From the NCBI GenBank assembly GCA_023666665.1, contig JAMPBN010000003.1, positions 1 to 64,000 of the forward strand: a stretch of DNA of 64,000 nucleotides, read 5' to 3'. Position numbers and translations under genes: made by a program. Below the pieces are notes generated by a model, which worked only from the letters and a program-made list of their open reading frames with translations, searched no databases and was not told where the DNA came from. This DNA is from Prevotella sp. Lineage in GTDB: Bacteria > Bacteroidota > Bacteroidia > Bacteroidales > Muribaculaceae. Below are positions 1 to 8,112 of this stretch, in pieces; position 1 is the first letter of the stretch; every line of letters begins with the position of its first letter.

Positions 1-12
1 TTTGCCGCTAAG

Positions 13-501
13 ATGAGCGACGCAGAGATAAACACAAAAAACAATCGAGGCATCGCGGCGCTTTTTGCCGGCGATACCAACAACATAGTTATTCAGTTTT
101 TCCGCTACGGCATTGTTGGCGGAGCGGCTTTCGTTGCAGACTTCGGCACTCTGTGGTTCCTCACCGAGTTGGCCGGGATGCATTACCTGCTTTCGGCAAC
201 TGCCGGCTTTATTGTCGGCCTGGTTCTCAACTACTTGATTAGCGTGCGCTGGGTGTTTACCGCTTCGGCGGCGCAACGTGCCGCCTCCCCCCGGCTACGC
301 CACTTTGAGTTTCTGTGCTATGCACTGATCGGCGTGATTGGCTTGGGGCTTAACTCGCTGATTCTATGGCTTGCCACTGACATCGTCGGCATATATTACC
401 TTGCATCAAAACTCATTTCCGCCGCCTTGGTATTTATCTGGAATTTCCTTGCGCGGCGTGTGCTGATGTCGCGTCTCACCGCCCCAATCTCATCACTATG
501 A
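13..501 (+). CDS. GtrA-family membrane protein
   Basis: A 162-residue protein with about four hydrophobic segments (roughly residues 25-50, 55-75, 95-120 and 130-150) and the short basic ends typical of GtrA-like proteins. The family is linked to moving or flipping polyprenyl-phosphate sugars for cell-surface glycan assembly. Its stop overlaps the next start (ATGA at 498-501), so it is translationally coupled to the FAD oxidoreductase. The window starts just upstream, so any earlier operon gene is unseen. The family assignment is good; the substrate is unknown. Confidence 0.85.
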   Translation: MSDAEINTKNNRGIAALFAGDTNNIVIQFFRYGIVGGAAFVADFGTLWFLTELAGMHYLLSATAGFIVGLVLNYLISVRWVFTASAAQRAASPRLRHFEFLCYALIGVIGLGLNSLILWLATDIVGIYYLASKLISAALVFIWNFLARRVLMSRLTAPISSL

Positions 502-2108
502 ATAATCACGCTGATCCCAAGACTGTTATCATTGCCGGAGCCGGCCCTGCCGGACTCACCGCCGCCCGCGAACTAACCCTCCGCTCAAATCTTCATCCAC
601 TGGTTTTCGAAGCCACCGATGAGATTGGCGGCATATCCAAAACCGTGTGCCACAACGGCAACCGCATAGACATTGGCGGCCACCGCTTTTTCAGCAAGAG
701 CGAGCGGGTTATGAACTGGTGGGCCGACGTCATGCCGATGCAGACGCTCCCTGCCCGCGATGAAATTCTGCTCGGCGAGCGCCTGACCTCGGGGCTGACC
801 ACTGCCGGCAAAAGCGCCGGCAGCGACGTTGACCCCGAAACCGCCGACCGCGTGATGCTGGCGCGCCGCCGAGTTAGCCGCATCTACTACCTGCGCAAGT
901 TTTTTGACTACCCCATCTCCATGTCGATGGCCACTATTTCCAACCTCGGCCTTGGAAGAACGTTTGCCGCCGGGATGGGCTACCTCAAAGCCATGGTGCA
1001 CAAGCGCCCCGAAAAGTCGCTCGAGGATTTTTATATCAACCGCTTTGGCAAGAAGCTCTACAGCATGTTCTTTGAGGACTATACCGAAAAGGTCTGGGGA
1101 CTGCATCCCTCCAAGCTCGGAGCTGACTGGGGAGCGCAGCGCGTCAAGGGGCTCTCAATCCTTGCCATTCTCAAGGATATGTTACTGAAAAAGTTTACCA
1201 CTCGCGACTCTTCAAAGGTAGAAACTTCTCTCATCGAGGAGTTTATCTACCCCAAACTCGGTCCCGGGCAACTGTGGGAAACCGTTGCCGCCGATGTCCG
1301 TAAAGATGGCGGCGAAATTGAGATGAACACCCCGGTGCGCAAAATCCACGTTGAGGACAACCGCGTGGTGGCCGTCACAGTGGCCGACCCCGACGGCACG
1401 GAGCGCCGCGTTAACTGCGACTACTTCATCTCCTCGATGCCGCTCAAAGACCTCCTTGCAGCCCTTGACGGCGTGGAAATACCTGCCGAAGTGGCCAAGG
1501 CTGCTGCAGAGCTTCCCTATCGCGACTTCATCACGGTGGGGTTGCTCGTTGACAAGCTCAAGATTGCCAACGAAACCAAGCTCCACACGTATGCCAACCG
1601 GGTGCCCGACACCTGGATATACGTTCAGGAGCGCGACGTCAGAATGGGGCGCATACAGATTTTCAACAACTGGTCGCCATATATGGTTAAGGATTTTGAG
1701 AACCGTATGTGGATTGGTTTGGAATACTTCTGCTTTGAGGGCGACGAGATGTGGCAGATGTCTGACGAGGACTTCATCACAATGGCCGTCAACGAATTGG
1801 TTCACATTGGCGTTATCAATTCCGCCGACGACGTTGAAGACTCCATACGCATTAAAATCAAAAAGGCATATCCCGCCTACCACGGCTCTTACTATCAGCT
1901 CGACAAGGTTAAGGAGTTCCTGAACCGCTTTGAAAACCTCTACTGCGTCGGCCGCAATGGGCAGCACCGCTACAACAACATGGACCACTCCATGCTCACG
2001 GCAATGGAAACCGTTGACGACATTCTCTCCCCCACACCCGACCCCACCAAGCAGCTAATATGGAACGTTAACACCGAAACCGAATACCATGAAGCCAAAC
2101 AGCAATAG
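498..2108 (+). CDS. NAD(P)/FAD-dependent oxidoreductase, amine oxidase/UDP-galactopyranose mutase-like
   Basis: A 536-residue flavoprotein. The N-terminus has the dinucleotide-binding motif [12 protein letters not shown] (about residues 14-25) followed by an acidic strand end, and a GGHRFFSK segment near residue 61 as in FAD enzymes related to protoporphyrinogen oxidase and UDP-galactopyranose mutase. No signal peptide, so cytoplasmic. It lies between a GtrA protein and a multi-pass membrane protein, overlapping both, which suggests surface-glycan precursor metabolism. The exact reaction cannot be read from the sequence. Confidence 0.8.
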   Translation: MNNHADPKTVIIAGAGPAGLTAARELTLRSNLHPLVFEATDEIGGISKTVCHNGNRIDIGGHRFFSKSERVMNWWADVMPMQTLPARDEILLGERLTSGLTTAGKSAGSDVDPETADRVMLARRRVSRIYYLRKFFDYPISMSMATISNLGLGRTFAAGMGYLKAMVHKRPEKSLEDFYINRFGKKLYSMFFEDYTEKVWGLHPSKLGADWGAQRVKGLSILAILKDMLLKKFTTRDSSKVETSLIEEFIYPKLGPGQLWETVAADVRKDGGEIEMNTPVRKIHVEDNRVVAVTVADPDGTERRVNCDYFISSMPLKDLLAALDGVEIPAEVAKAAAELPYRDFITVGLLVDKLKIANETKLHTYANRVPDTWIYVQERDVRMGRIQIFNNWSPYMVKDFENRMWIGLEYFCFEGDEMWQMSDEDFITMAVNELVHIGVINSADDVEDSIRIKIKKAYPAYHGSYYQLDKVKEFLNRFENLYCVGRNGQHRYNNMDHSMLTAMETVDDILSPTPDPTKQLIWNVNTETEYHEAKQQ

Positions 2109-3390
2109 CTTCTCCCGACGCTTCTACAACAAACTATACCTCATAGCCTCGCTTGAGCTTCTGGTTTTCGCCGTGTGGTCGCTTCTGACCAAGGCATACC
2201 CATCTGACTCCGAGACCTACTTCACCGCATTTCAGACCATTATCGGCGGCAAACCTGACCATCTGCGCACCCCGCTCTATCCGCTCATTGCGGGCGGTTT
2301 AAGGGCTCTCTTCGGCACAGTTGGCGGACTTCTTGCGCTCTACATTGCCCAGAGTGCACTCTTCGTGGCCTCAATCCGCTGGTTTGGCGAGCTGGTTGCT
2401 GCGCTTGTGCCCGACCGTCGTGCCGGTCGCGTAGTTACAGCCATTTACGCCCTATATCCGGGCCCGCTGAGCCTCTGCAGCGTGGCTCTCACCGAGGCCT
2501 TCGCCCTGGCCGCTACCGTTGGACTGCTTCTGCTGCTCTATAGAGCTTTCTCGCGCAACTCGGTGCGCTACGCTGCATGGACCGCGCTACTGATGACCGC
2601 AATGATTATGCTGCGCCCCGCCCTACTCTACATTCCGCTTGCATTGGGGCTTTTTTGGATAGTGGTTGCCGCCATGCGCAAAGTCAGCGCACGGACGTGG
2701 CTCACAGGACTGGCAAGCGTGGCCGTAACCCTCGGCGCACTTACCCTTTACAACGCCTCAATGAAAACCACCTACGGCATCTCCGGTCCGTCATCTGTCT
2801 CGGGGGCCAACAACTACTTCACCGTGCGCCACGCCGGCATACTCTATCCCGAAGAAATTGAACGCCAAGACCTGCGTGCCGCCGTTGACTCTATGATTCG
2901 GGTTCACGGCTCCGCAGACCTCACGTCTGAAACAGTGTGGAGCGAAGTGGCCGTGATTTCCTCAATGACCGAGCCGCGTGAACTAAATGAACTAACAAGT
3001 TCCGCCCTGAAAGCCCACGCAGTTCAAGCCGCCAAGTATCTTGCCGTGAAGCGGATGTGTGACGTTGCCGATGCCGACTGCGTCTATGGCGGCTGCGGCC
3101 CTATCTGTCCGCCTCTGCGTGCCTTTACGCGCCTGCTTTCGCCCAACAATGGCGCTGCCTTTCTGATGCTGCTGGTTCTGATGATTCTCCTCGCCGGGCA
3201 AGACCTGCGCCGCCACAGCTTCTCCACATTCACCTGGTTCCTCTGCGGACTGTTCATCGTTATTTACGCCACCATAACCATCGGCGCGCAAAACGAATAT
3301 CCCCGCCTGCTGATTCCCAACTACCCCGTGCTGCTCATCCTCGCCGCCCGCCTCTTCTCGATTCTGCAACGTGAGCAATCTGCGGGTTAG
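2089..3390 (+). CDS. multi-pass membrane protein, possible GT39-like glycosyltransferase
   Basis: A 433-residue polytopic membrane protein that overlaps the upstream oxidoreductase by 20 bases. After the first membrane segment comes a loop with acidic residues and then [10 protein letters not shown], an arrangement seen in polyprenyl-phosphate-dependent glycosyltransferases of the GT39/ArnT/PMT type. About ten hydrophobic segments follow. The assignment is inferred from topology and loop pattern. Its TAG stop (3388-3390) abuts the left attachment repeat of the integrated element; before insertion it would have abutted the end of convergent guaA. Confidence 0.6.
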   Translation: MKPNSNSFSRRFYNKLYLIASLELLVFAVWSLLTKAYPSDSETYFTAFQTIIGGKPDHLRTPLYPLIAGGLRALFGTVGGLLALYIAQSALFVASIRWFGELVAALVPDRRAGRVVTAIYALYPGPLSLCSVALTEAFALAATVGLLLLLYRAFSRNSVRYAAWTALLMTAMIMLRPALLYIPLALGLFWIVVAAMRKVSARTWLTGLASVAVTLGALTLYNASMKTTYGISGPSSVSGANNYFTVRHAGILYPEEIERQDLRAAVDSMIRVHGSADLTSETVWSEVAVISSMTEPRELNELTSSALKAHAVQAAKYLAVKRMCDVADADCVYGGCGPICPPLRAFTRLLSPNNGAAFLMLLVLMILLAGQDLRRHSFSTFTWFLCGLFIVIYATITIGAQNEYPRLLIPNYPVLLILAARLFSILQREQSAG

Positions 3391-3405
3391 TTATTCCCAC
3401 TCAAT
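3391..3405. repeat. attL core repeat
   Basis: TTATTCCCACTC followed by AAT. It matches the guaA end at 12340-12354, where the bases after the 12-bp identity are GAT, so 14 of 15 agree. It lies directly after the TAG stop of the membrane-protein gene, consistent with a displaced copy of the guaA end created by site-specific integration. Confidence 0.85.
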
Positions 3406-3453
3406 AAAGAGCTGGTGTTGATAATCAGTATTATATGTTGTTTTTGCCATTAT

Positions 3454-3492
3454 TAGGGTACTATTTTAGGGTACAATCTTATAAAACTGGTT
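3454..3492 (+). repeat. element end repeat, left copy (putative integrase arm sites)
   Basis: A 39-bp segment matches 12205-12243 in the same orientation at 35 of 39 positions by eye. Each copy contains two TAGGGTAC units about 14 bases apart, followed by ACTGGTT. Paired short direct repeats just inside both ends are typical of arm-type binding sites for tyrosine integrases; that role is inferred. Confidence 0.7.
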
Positions 3493-3572
3493 GAGGCTAA
3501 CAATCTGTAGATTAGCTATATTTCTGAAACTTGAAATAAATTAATCTGAAATGTCACCTCTGAAAGTCAGCG

Positions 3573-3580
3573 CAAATTTA
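3573..3580 (-). promoter_or_regulatory. candidate outward-facing promoter, -7 box
   Basis: CAAATTTA on the plus strand reads TAAATTTG on the minus strand, matching TAnnTTTG. It points left towards attL, where no minus-strand gene exists in the integrated form. In an excised circle the same transcript would cross the joined att site and reach the integrase gene. No clear -33 element; chance occurrence is possible in AT-rich DNA. Confidence 0.35.
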
Positions 3581-3755
3581 CGAAAATGTTTAATTTTTTC
3601 GCCTCATCAAACATTCAGAAATGAGGATATTATAACAAAAATGAAAGTCGTTGAAGTCTAATCTAACCACAACGACCCTCAAATTTGTGTTATTACACTT
3701 TATTTCAGTGCATTATGTGAATTTTATGATATTCACTTCTGCACAGTTGTGAATA

Positions 3756-4616
3756 TTATTTGATTTTTTTCATCTTTACTCGCTTCTCTGGATTCTTTGC
3801 TTTTGCATAAGAGTCCTCAGCATAAAGAAATCCATCCAATAAGGTGGAGTTTGTAATATCAAGGCACTCTGTCCATTTTTTCCATGCAACTAATGCAGAA
3901 GTATATCCCCCTCCATGATTTCCATATGGAGGTACATATACTTGAGTATCAGTAAAAGAAAAATTAATTCTTTTTGGCTCATCTCCATATCCTCCCCAAC
4001 AATGCCATGAACCATAGAATATTCTATTATCACCAACCATTTCTGCTGTCACTGTATTGTCTTCATTTATGGTTATGATAAGTTTTTCATCATTACTGTT
4101 GTTTTCTGGTTGAATATATTCCCAAGTTCCCAAATACGCATTTTCATTAGTTGCTGTGGGGGAGGATATTGTTGAGCGTTCACTCTGAGATGTTATTTCA
4201 TATTCTTCGTATTCTGTAGTTGAAATAGATTCCCAATGGTGGAATCCAACAGAGAGAAAGAAAACTACTAATGTAATTACACATAATGCTGACAGTCCCC
4301 AAAATATGAGCATTGAATGATGGAGCTGGTTTCTGAGTTTCTTAAAACCCAAAAATAGTCCAATCAATCCACAGAGGAACATTGCACACCCCATATAAAA
4401 TTCTGAACTAATAGGGTCTATGCTTCCTCCAAACCCAGACATTATGGGGAAAGACAAGATTATAATAAATAGGCCAATAATGCCAATTGCTCCACCAAGT
4501 ATAAAGGGCTTAATGGAATCTATATTAAACTTATTGTTGGAATACCCACAGTTGGGACATTTTTTTGCAGTGTCTGACATCTGATGTCCACACTCAGGAC
4601 AATTTATTAAGGCCAT
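3756..4616 (-). CDS. zinc-ribbon membrane protein of the element
   Basis: 286 residues from the chosen ATG. The N-terminus has two CxxC knuckles (INCPECGHQ and KCPNCGYSN), a short zinc ribbon common at the start of small membrane or secreted proteins. Three hydrophobic stretches follow in the first half and then a hydrophilic C-terminal domain of about 140 residues, probably extracytoplasmic. An upstream ATG at 4655 would add 13 residues, but it lies inside a strong intercistronic hairpin (4629-4659), so 4616 is preferred. Last gene of the lipoprotein operon; function unknown. Confidence 0.65.
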   Translation of the reverse strand: MALINCPECGHQMSDTAKKCPNCGYSNNKFNIDSIKPFILGGAIGIIGLFIIILSFPIMSGFGGSIDPISSEFYMGCAMFLCGLIGLFLGFKKLRNQLHHSMLIFWGLSALCVITLVVFFLSVGFHHWESISTTEYEEYEITSQSERSTISSPTATNENAYLGTWEYIQPENNSNDEKLIITINEDNTVTAEMVGDNRIFYGSWHCWGGYGDEPKRINFSFTDTQVYVPPYGNHGGGYTSALVAWKKWTECLDITNSTLLDGFLYAEDSYAKAKNPEKRVKMKKIK

Positions 4617-4628
4617 AGCTGTAAGTGT

Positions 4629-4659
4629 GTAGATGGTGTCTTTATTTAACACCATCTAC
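4629..4659 (-). repeat. intercistronic hairpin
   Basis: Perfect 11-bp inverted repeat GTAGATGGTGT (4629-4639) and ACACCATCTAC (4649-4659) with a 9-base loop, lying between the 191-residue lipoprotein gene and the zinc-ribbon gene. No T-run follows on the minus strand, so it looks more like an RNA-processing or stability element than a terminator. Confidence 0.7.
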
Positions 4660-4676
4660 GATATATCTTGTTTAAC

Positions 4677-5252
4677 TTATGAAACTTTTTTCATATTTGG
4701 CCCCTTGTCACCTCCTAAACTATAAGTGACTGTTTCTCCTTGAAAGACCAAGATTGTAGGAACAGCACCTCTTGCATCAGTGTCATCAACAGCTTTGCAA
4801 ATAACACAGTATAGACCCTGTTGTGGCTCTGCAATATCTTCTATCACCATGTCAAAACTGTCACCCCAATCTTTCGGATCATCATAGTTTCGTGTAGGAC
4901 GTGCTGAATACATCTTCACAGAATTTCCGTTTATTACAAACTTATAGTACAATCCAGTAACAGAGTATGAGCTAGTGGTTTCCCAAGTTGTACCATTTAT
5001 TTTGCTTTTGAGGTCAGAGCGAGAAGTGGCTCCATGCCACTCTTTTTGTTCTGCTTCAAGTCTAGCTTGTTCTTCTTTTTCTTTTTGAATGCGTTCTGCT
5101 TCTGCTCTTTCGTTTGCTTCACGAATGGAGTCCTGCTTCTGTTGTTCAACTTGTGCTGAATTGTCTTTTTCTGATGTGGCTGAATTGCCTCCACATGATG
5201 CCATTGCTACAGAAAGAATAACAACAGCAAGAATATTTATAAAATTCTTCAT
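4677..5252 (-). CDS. putative lipoprotein of the element, coiled-coil N-terminal half
   Basis: 191 residues. The signal peptide ends in a lipobox around SVAMASCGG, with the lipidated Cys near residue 20. Residues about 30-75 are very rich in E, K, Q and A and likely form a coiled coil or charged helix. The rest is a small globular domain of unknown family. It is the middle gene of a three-gene leftward operon, separated from both neighbours by perfect hairpins. Probably exported and lipid-anchored; role unknown. Confidence 0.7.
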   Translation of the reverse strand: MKNFINILAVVILSVAMASCGGNSATSEKDNSAQVEQQKQDSIREANERAEAERIQKEKEEQARLEAEQKEWHGATSRSDLKSKINGTTWETTSSYSVTGLYYKFVINGNSVKMYSARPTRNYDDPKDWGDSFDMVIEDIAEPQQGLYCVICKAVDDTDARGAVPTILVFQGETVTYSLGGDKGPNMKKVS

Positions 5253-5268
5253 TTTTTATTGCATTAAT

Positions 5269-5309
5269 GTAAGTGGCAACGGCAAGCATCGCTTGCCGGT
5301 ACCACTTAC
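5269..5309 (-). repeat. 41-base intercistronic palindrome
   Basis: Nested perfect inverted repeat: GTAAGTGG (5269-5276) pairs with CCACTTAC (5302-5309), and CGGCAAGC (5280-5287) with GCTTGCCG (5291-5298) around a 3-base loop; the two CAA/GTA spacers are symmetrical. It lies between the two lipoprotein genes. No T-run follows, so a simple terminator is unlikely; RNA processing or differential expression is possible. Confidence 0.75.
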
Positions 5310-5313
5310 GATT

Positions 5314-5814
5314 TTACTTTTCAAAATCTACAGTTGCTGTACCATTGAAGGTGTAGGATGCTGTGCCTCCCATTATGATGCTACCTGACATTTTTAGATT
5401 CTTGAACTCAACTGTCATGGTATTCTTACCAAATGATTTGGCAATAACAGAGCCTTCTACATAGTTAAGAGTTGACATTGAAGCATCGCTTACATCCATA
5501 ACTGTCATTGTTAATGACATATTAGCGAAGTTATCGCCTTCTTTGACTGTTGCCCCACTTGGAGTGAAATCAAAGGTGTAGCCACACGCATTGTTGTCCT
5601 TGTCAAGCACAGAAACAGTAAAAGTTCCTTCATCCCAAGAACCATCCCAAGACATAATAGGGTTAGCCTTGTACTTGACTCCATTGATGGTTAGAGTACT
5701 GTTTGTTGTAGGGTCGTTTGGTTCGTCATCGTCATCGTCATCGCCACAACTGGTAAGGGCAAATGACATTGTGGCAAACAGAGCCACAAAAAGTAAGTGA
5801 AGATATTTCTTCAT
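5314..5814 (-). CDS. surface lipoprotein of the element
   Basis: 166 residues. The N-terminus MKKYLHLLFVALF leads to a lipobox ending TSCG followed by six aspartates. In Bacteroidetes, an acidic stretch right after the lipidated Cys acts as a lipoprotein surface-export signal, so display on the outer face is likely. The remainder resembles a small beta-rich domain of no recognised family. First gene of the element's lipoprotein operon, about 310 bases downstream of the best promoter box. Confidence 0.72.
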   Translation of the reverse strand: MKKYLHLLFVALFATMSFALTSCGDDDDDDEPNDPTTNSTLTINGVKYKANPIMSWDGSWDEGTFTVSVLDKDNNACGYTFDFTPSGATVKEGDNFANMSLTMTVMDVSDASMSTLNYVEGSVIAKSFGKNTMTVEFKNLKMSGSIIMGGTASYTFNGTATVDFEK

Positions 5815-5883
5815 TTTGTTTTACCTCTGCATCTATGGCTCTGCGATGCTTTTGAATGTGAATGATTGAAAGACCACACATAG

Positions 5884-5968
5884 AAAGTGGAGCCAGTATT
5901 TCCACTTACCTTATTGGAGTGGCCCTAGGATAGCCATAAATACAGATAAGTGAAACGGACTCCACTTT
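5884..5968. repeat. 9-bp inverted repeat bounding an 85-bp segment
   Basis: AAAGTGGAG at 5884-5892 and its perfect complement CTCCACTTT at 5960-5968, with two of the next four bases also matching. It lies between a FimB-sized recombinase gene and a surface-lipoprotein operon. Nine-bp inverted repeats bound the fim switch in E. coli, but the 67-base interval here is short for efficient inversion. Confidence 0.5.
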
Positions 5969-6125
5969 GACTGTATATCAAGTGAGATGATATTACAAGC
6001 CAAAGAGAGCATCTTTCACCTTCATTCTGTATTTAATTGGTTGAAATTTCCTAGGTTTCTCCAATAAGAATGAAGCGAAAACGCTTTCTATGTATGTCTG
6101 CTTACCCTCAATGGGTTTGCAGGTG

Positions 6126-6133
6126 CAAAGTTA
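6126..6133 (-). promoter_or_regulatory. candidate promoter for the lipoprotein operon
   Basis: CAAAGTTA on the plus strand is TAACTTTG on the minus strand, an exact Bacteroidetes -7 consensus. It would give a leader of about 300 bases before the lipoprotein gene at 5814, running through the inverted repeats. No strong -33 TTTG at ideal spacing is seen. Confidence 0.5.
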
Positions 6134-6187
6134 GCAATTTTCTTTGAAAGATACCCTCTGTATATGGCAATAATTTAATAGCTGTAT

Positions 6188-6775
6188 TTAAAAATCTAAT
6201 AAATCATAGGTCTCTAACAGTTCCTTCTCTCTCAATCCTAAATAAATTTTTGTAATCTGCACTGATGAATGATTGAATAATTCTGAAAGTTTGACGAGTG
6301 CCATCTGTGCATTTTCGCCACTACTTTCAAAAACTTTTCTTCCAAATGCTTTCCTCAACGAGTGGCAAGAGAAATTATCAATTTTTACGTTATAACGCTT
6401 TTTAATCTCTTTCAGACGTACATTAATACGTTGGGTAGTCATCACCATATTTTTGCGTGACAAGAAGCAAAATTCGTTGTTATTTTCAATTTTAAGAGCA
6501 TTGTGACACTGCTGAATATGTTTCTGAAAATCTGCATTGATTTTGATTATTCTACGTTTGCCAGTTTTCTGCTCGTTTATAACAAATTTATCATCTTCTA
6601 ACAGCATTGACCAAGTGAGTTTTCTTAAATCACTCACACGAATTCCAAAGAAACACCCACAACCAATAAACAGACTCATTCTGTAATCGCCATCTCTATA
6701 CAGTTTTCTGATGAGGTTTAACATTACGTTCCACTCCAAGTAATCTGCTGTTGTATGACTGTTTCTAACGCTCAT
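6188..6775 (-). CDS. short tyrosine recombinase (FimB-sized), catalytic domain only
   Basis: 195 residues, all catalytic domain, with the full active set visible: R46 (FGIRVSDL), beta-hairpin K70 (EQKTGK), H138-x-x-R141 (CHSLRK), H169 (LFNHSS) and nucleophile Y178 (TKIYLG). There is no arm-binding or core-binding domain, as in FimB/FimE-type invertases of about 200 residues. It therefore probably cuts and rejoins DNA at simple inverted sites and does not integrate the element, which has its own 445-residue integrase. Its neighbour on the left is the lipoprotein-operon promoter region. Confidence 0.85.
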   Translation of the reverse strand: MSVRNSHTTADYLEWNVMLNLIRKLYRDGDYRMSLFIGCGCFFGIRVSDLRKLTWSMLLEDDKFVINEQKTGKRRIIKINADFQKHIQQCHNALKIENNNEFCFLSRKNMVMTTQRINVRLKEIKKRYNVKIDNFSCHSLRKAFGRKVFESSGENAQMALVKLSELFNHSSVQITKIYLGLREKELLETYDLLDF

Positions 6776-6873
6776 TATCGTGAGTTTTATCTGTTAGTGA
6801 ATGTTTATATTATTTACCTCGTTGTATGTTGCTGATTTATAAATTATATTCAGATTTATGTAGGAAGTGAATA

Positions 6874-7197
6874 TTAAGCTACCATTGGAATAGGATTCAG
6901 AATTGCTTCCACTTCTGCATATAATTTTTCTTTTTTCTCTTTGTACTGAGGTGCTTTGTCAGAAGTCCAACAAGGACGAAAACAACCACAATAATTATAT
7001 TCTGCCATCCATAAGTTTTTCATAAGATTGTAGAGGTCTGTTGGCAACTGTTTGATAGTTTCAACAAAATATTTCATATTTGCTTTTGCGCTCTCCATTG
7101 TGCCATTAGTGTAAGCGTAATCATCCATCATCCAATAGAAATCGTGGCCTTTGAGGATTGAGAGTGCTTTGCTTATTATGTCGTTTGTTGTTGTCAT
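6874..7197 (-). CDS. small hypothetical protein of the element
   Basis: 107 residues, no signal peptide or membrane segment. It is rich in aromatic residues and lysine, with a NYCGCFRPCW cluster of three cysteines near residue 70. The family is not recognised. It is expressed from a promoter almost identical to that of the SH3-barrel gene upstream, so the two are probably co-regulated although transcribed separately. The start follows a clear -7 box by 23 bases. Confidence 0.55.
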   Translation of the reverse strand: MTTTNDIISKALSILKGHDFYWMMDDYAYTNGTMESAKANMKYFVETIKQLPTDLYNLMKNLWMAEYNYCGCFRPCWTSDKAPQYKEKKEKLYAEVEAILNPIPMVA

Positions 7198-7214
7198 ATT
7201 GTTTACTTTTATTT

Positions 7215-7289
7215 ACACTGCAAAGATATGACATATATTTAATACCAGCAACTTTTAATAGCTAAAGAATCTTAAGATTATTACATTTT
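7215..7289 (-). repeat. duplicated promoter module, copy 1
   Basis: About 72 bases here match 7723-7797 at roughly 85% by eye. The shared block begins ACACTGCAAAGATAT and includes GCAACTTT and GCTAAAGAATCTTAA. It contains a minus-strand TATCTTTG box at 7221-7228 for the 107-residue gene. Conservation extends well upstream of the box, which suggests a shared regulator site. Confidence 0.7.
7221..7228 (-). promoter_or_regulatory. promoter -7 box for the 107-residue gene
   Basis: CAAAGATA on the plus strand, TATCTTTG on the minus strand, an exact TAnnTTTG match 23 bases before the start codon. A GTTGC about 20 bases upstream may serve as the -33 element and is also kept in the duplicated module. 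Confidence 0.65.
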
Positions 7290-7346
7290 TTAATTTAATG
7301 TAATGCAAAAGAAATGGAGGCTGTTTATTTCAACCTCCATTCTGTA

Positions 7347-7688
7347 TCAGTCAACGATACCAATGATTCTTTCCTCTTTAAATCCTCTCCACGCCATTTT
7401 CTCAAGGTCAATGTAGGCAAACATACCAAAGAATCTTTTAGGAACGCCAGTACCCTCTATATTGGCTTGTACTGCTTGCGCCTGTAAAGTACCTACTGCT
7501 GTTCTGATTTCCCCATTCAGTTTCAGATAACAGAATCTTACCACCTCACCCCTCATCATTCTCTTTTTGAGAGTTTCTAATATCAGTCCCTTGCTGATAG
7601 CTGTTGGAGTGTCAATGCACTCTGATTTTGTAATAACTTTTGCAGTGTTACTGATGATGTTGTTGGTGCTGATTGTAAGAGTTTTCAT
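7347..7688 (-). CDS. SH3-like beta-barrel (WYL_2/DUF2693-type) protein
   Basis: 113 residues. The C-terminal 70 residues (RGEVVRFCYLKLNGEIRTAVG onwards, with a KRFFGMFAYIDLEK segment) resemble the small Sm/SH3-like barrel proteins formerly DUF2693, which are common on Bacteroidetes plasmids and conjugative elements. The fold suggests binding of a ligand or nucleic acid, but no role is established. Its promoter module duplicates that of the next gene. Divergent from the 85-residue plus-strand gene, with 166 bases between them. Confidence 0.7.
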   Translation of the reverse strand: MKTLTISTNNIISNTAKVITKSECIDTPTAISKGLILETLKKRMMRGEVVRFCYLKLNGEIRTAVGTLQAQAVQANIEGTGVPKRFFGMFAYIDLEKMAWRGFKEERIIGIVD

Positions 7689-7722
7689 ATCTTGAAGTGT
7701 TTTAAATTATTATTTCTGTTTG

Positions 7723-7797
7723 ACACTGCAAAGATATTACAAATATTAAATACATGCAACTTTAGAAAGCTAAAGAATCTTAAAATAATGACATTTA
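7723..7797 (-). repeat. duplicated promoter module, copy 2
   Basis: Second copy of the 7215-7289 block, carrying the minus-strand -7 box CAAAGATA (7729-7736) 40 bases before the SH3-barrel gene. It lies inside the divergent intergenic region whose plus-strand promoter box is at 7821-7828. Confidence 0.7.
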
Positions 7798-7820
7798 TTC
7801 CATATTTGTAATTTTGTCGT

Positions 7821-7828
7821 TATCTTTG
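7821..7828 (+). promoter_or_regulatory. promoter -7 box for the 85-residue gene
   Basis: TATCTTTG, an exact TAnnTTTG match, 26 bases before the ATG at 7855. It is the only rightward promoter found inside the element. A TTTG lies upstream, but at shorter spacing than usual. Confidence 0.6.
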
Positions 7829-7854
7829 CCGTCACAATCTGAATAATTTAAATT

Positions 7855-8112
7855 ATGCCAGCAACCTCAACATTAGAAAAAGTAGAAAGAACAGTTATAC
7901 ACCTTGAAATAGGTGGAGAGCATCATTATTTTGGAAGTATAGCGAATATGTATGAATACTTCACACCTCAACAACTTGGAATAAGTTATGGAGCATTGAG
8001 AAATTACGGCCTATCAGCTGAAAAACCTTATACGAATAGTAAATGTACGATTCGCAAAGGTCTGTTATTATCAAAAAGTGGAGGGCGAGGTCGTAAGAAA
8101 CATACAGATTAA
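7855..8112 (+). CDS. small basic-tailed protein, the only rightward gene in the element
   Basis: 85 residues, no export signal, with a strongly basic C-terminus (SKSGGRGRKKH) suggesting nucleic-acid contact. The family is not recognised. It is divergent from the SH3-barrel gene and overlaps the end of the replication-like gene tail to tail by 4 bases. Position and size would suit an element regulator or excision factor, but that is inference. Confidence 0.55.
   Translation: MPATSTLEKVERTVIHLEIGGEHHYFGSIANMYEYFTPQQLGISYGALRNYGLSAEKPYTNSKCTIRKGLLLSKSGGRGRKKHTD

Larger units (their letters stand above)
3391..3755. other. left-end noncoding region of the element
   Basis: 365 bases without a credible gene. 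It holds the attL core, a 39-bp sequence repeated near the right end (3454-3492), and a leftward TAnnTTTG-type box (3573-3580). No clear terminator with a T-run was found for the leftward lipoprotein operon that ends at 3756, although a short GTGAAT/ATTCAC inverted repeat lies just beyond its end. Confidence 0.6.
5815..6187. other. noncoding region upstream of the lipoprotein operon
   Basis: 373 bases without a credible gene, between the short recombinase gene and the first lipoprotein gene. It holds a promoter box (6126-6133), a 9-bp inverted repeat spanning 85 bases (5884-5968), and a local hairpin AAGTGGA/TCCACTT at 5885-5907. A long 5' leader, an invertible segment, or both, would fit. 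Confidence 0.55.

Noticed and set aside
1212-1988. 258-codon frame antisense to the FAD oxidoreductase
   Set aside because: Antisense ghost produced by codon bias; the opposite strand carries the clear flavoprotein.
5269-5309. 41-base palindrome as a Rho-independent terminator
   Set aside because: No T-run follows on either strand and a co-oriented gene starts directly after it.
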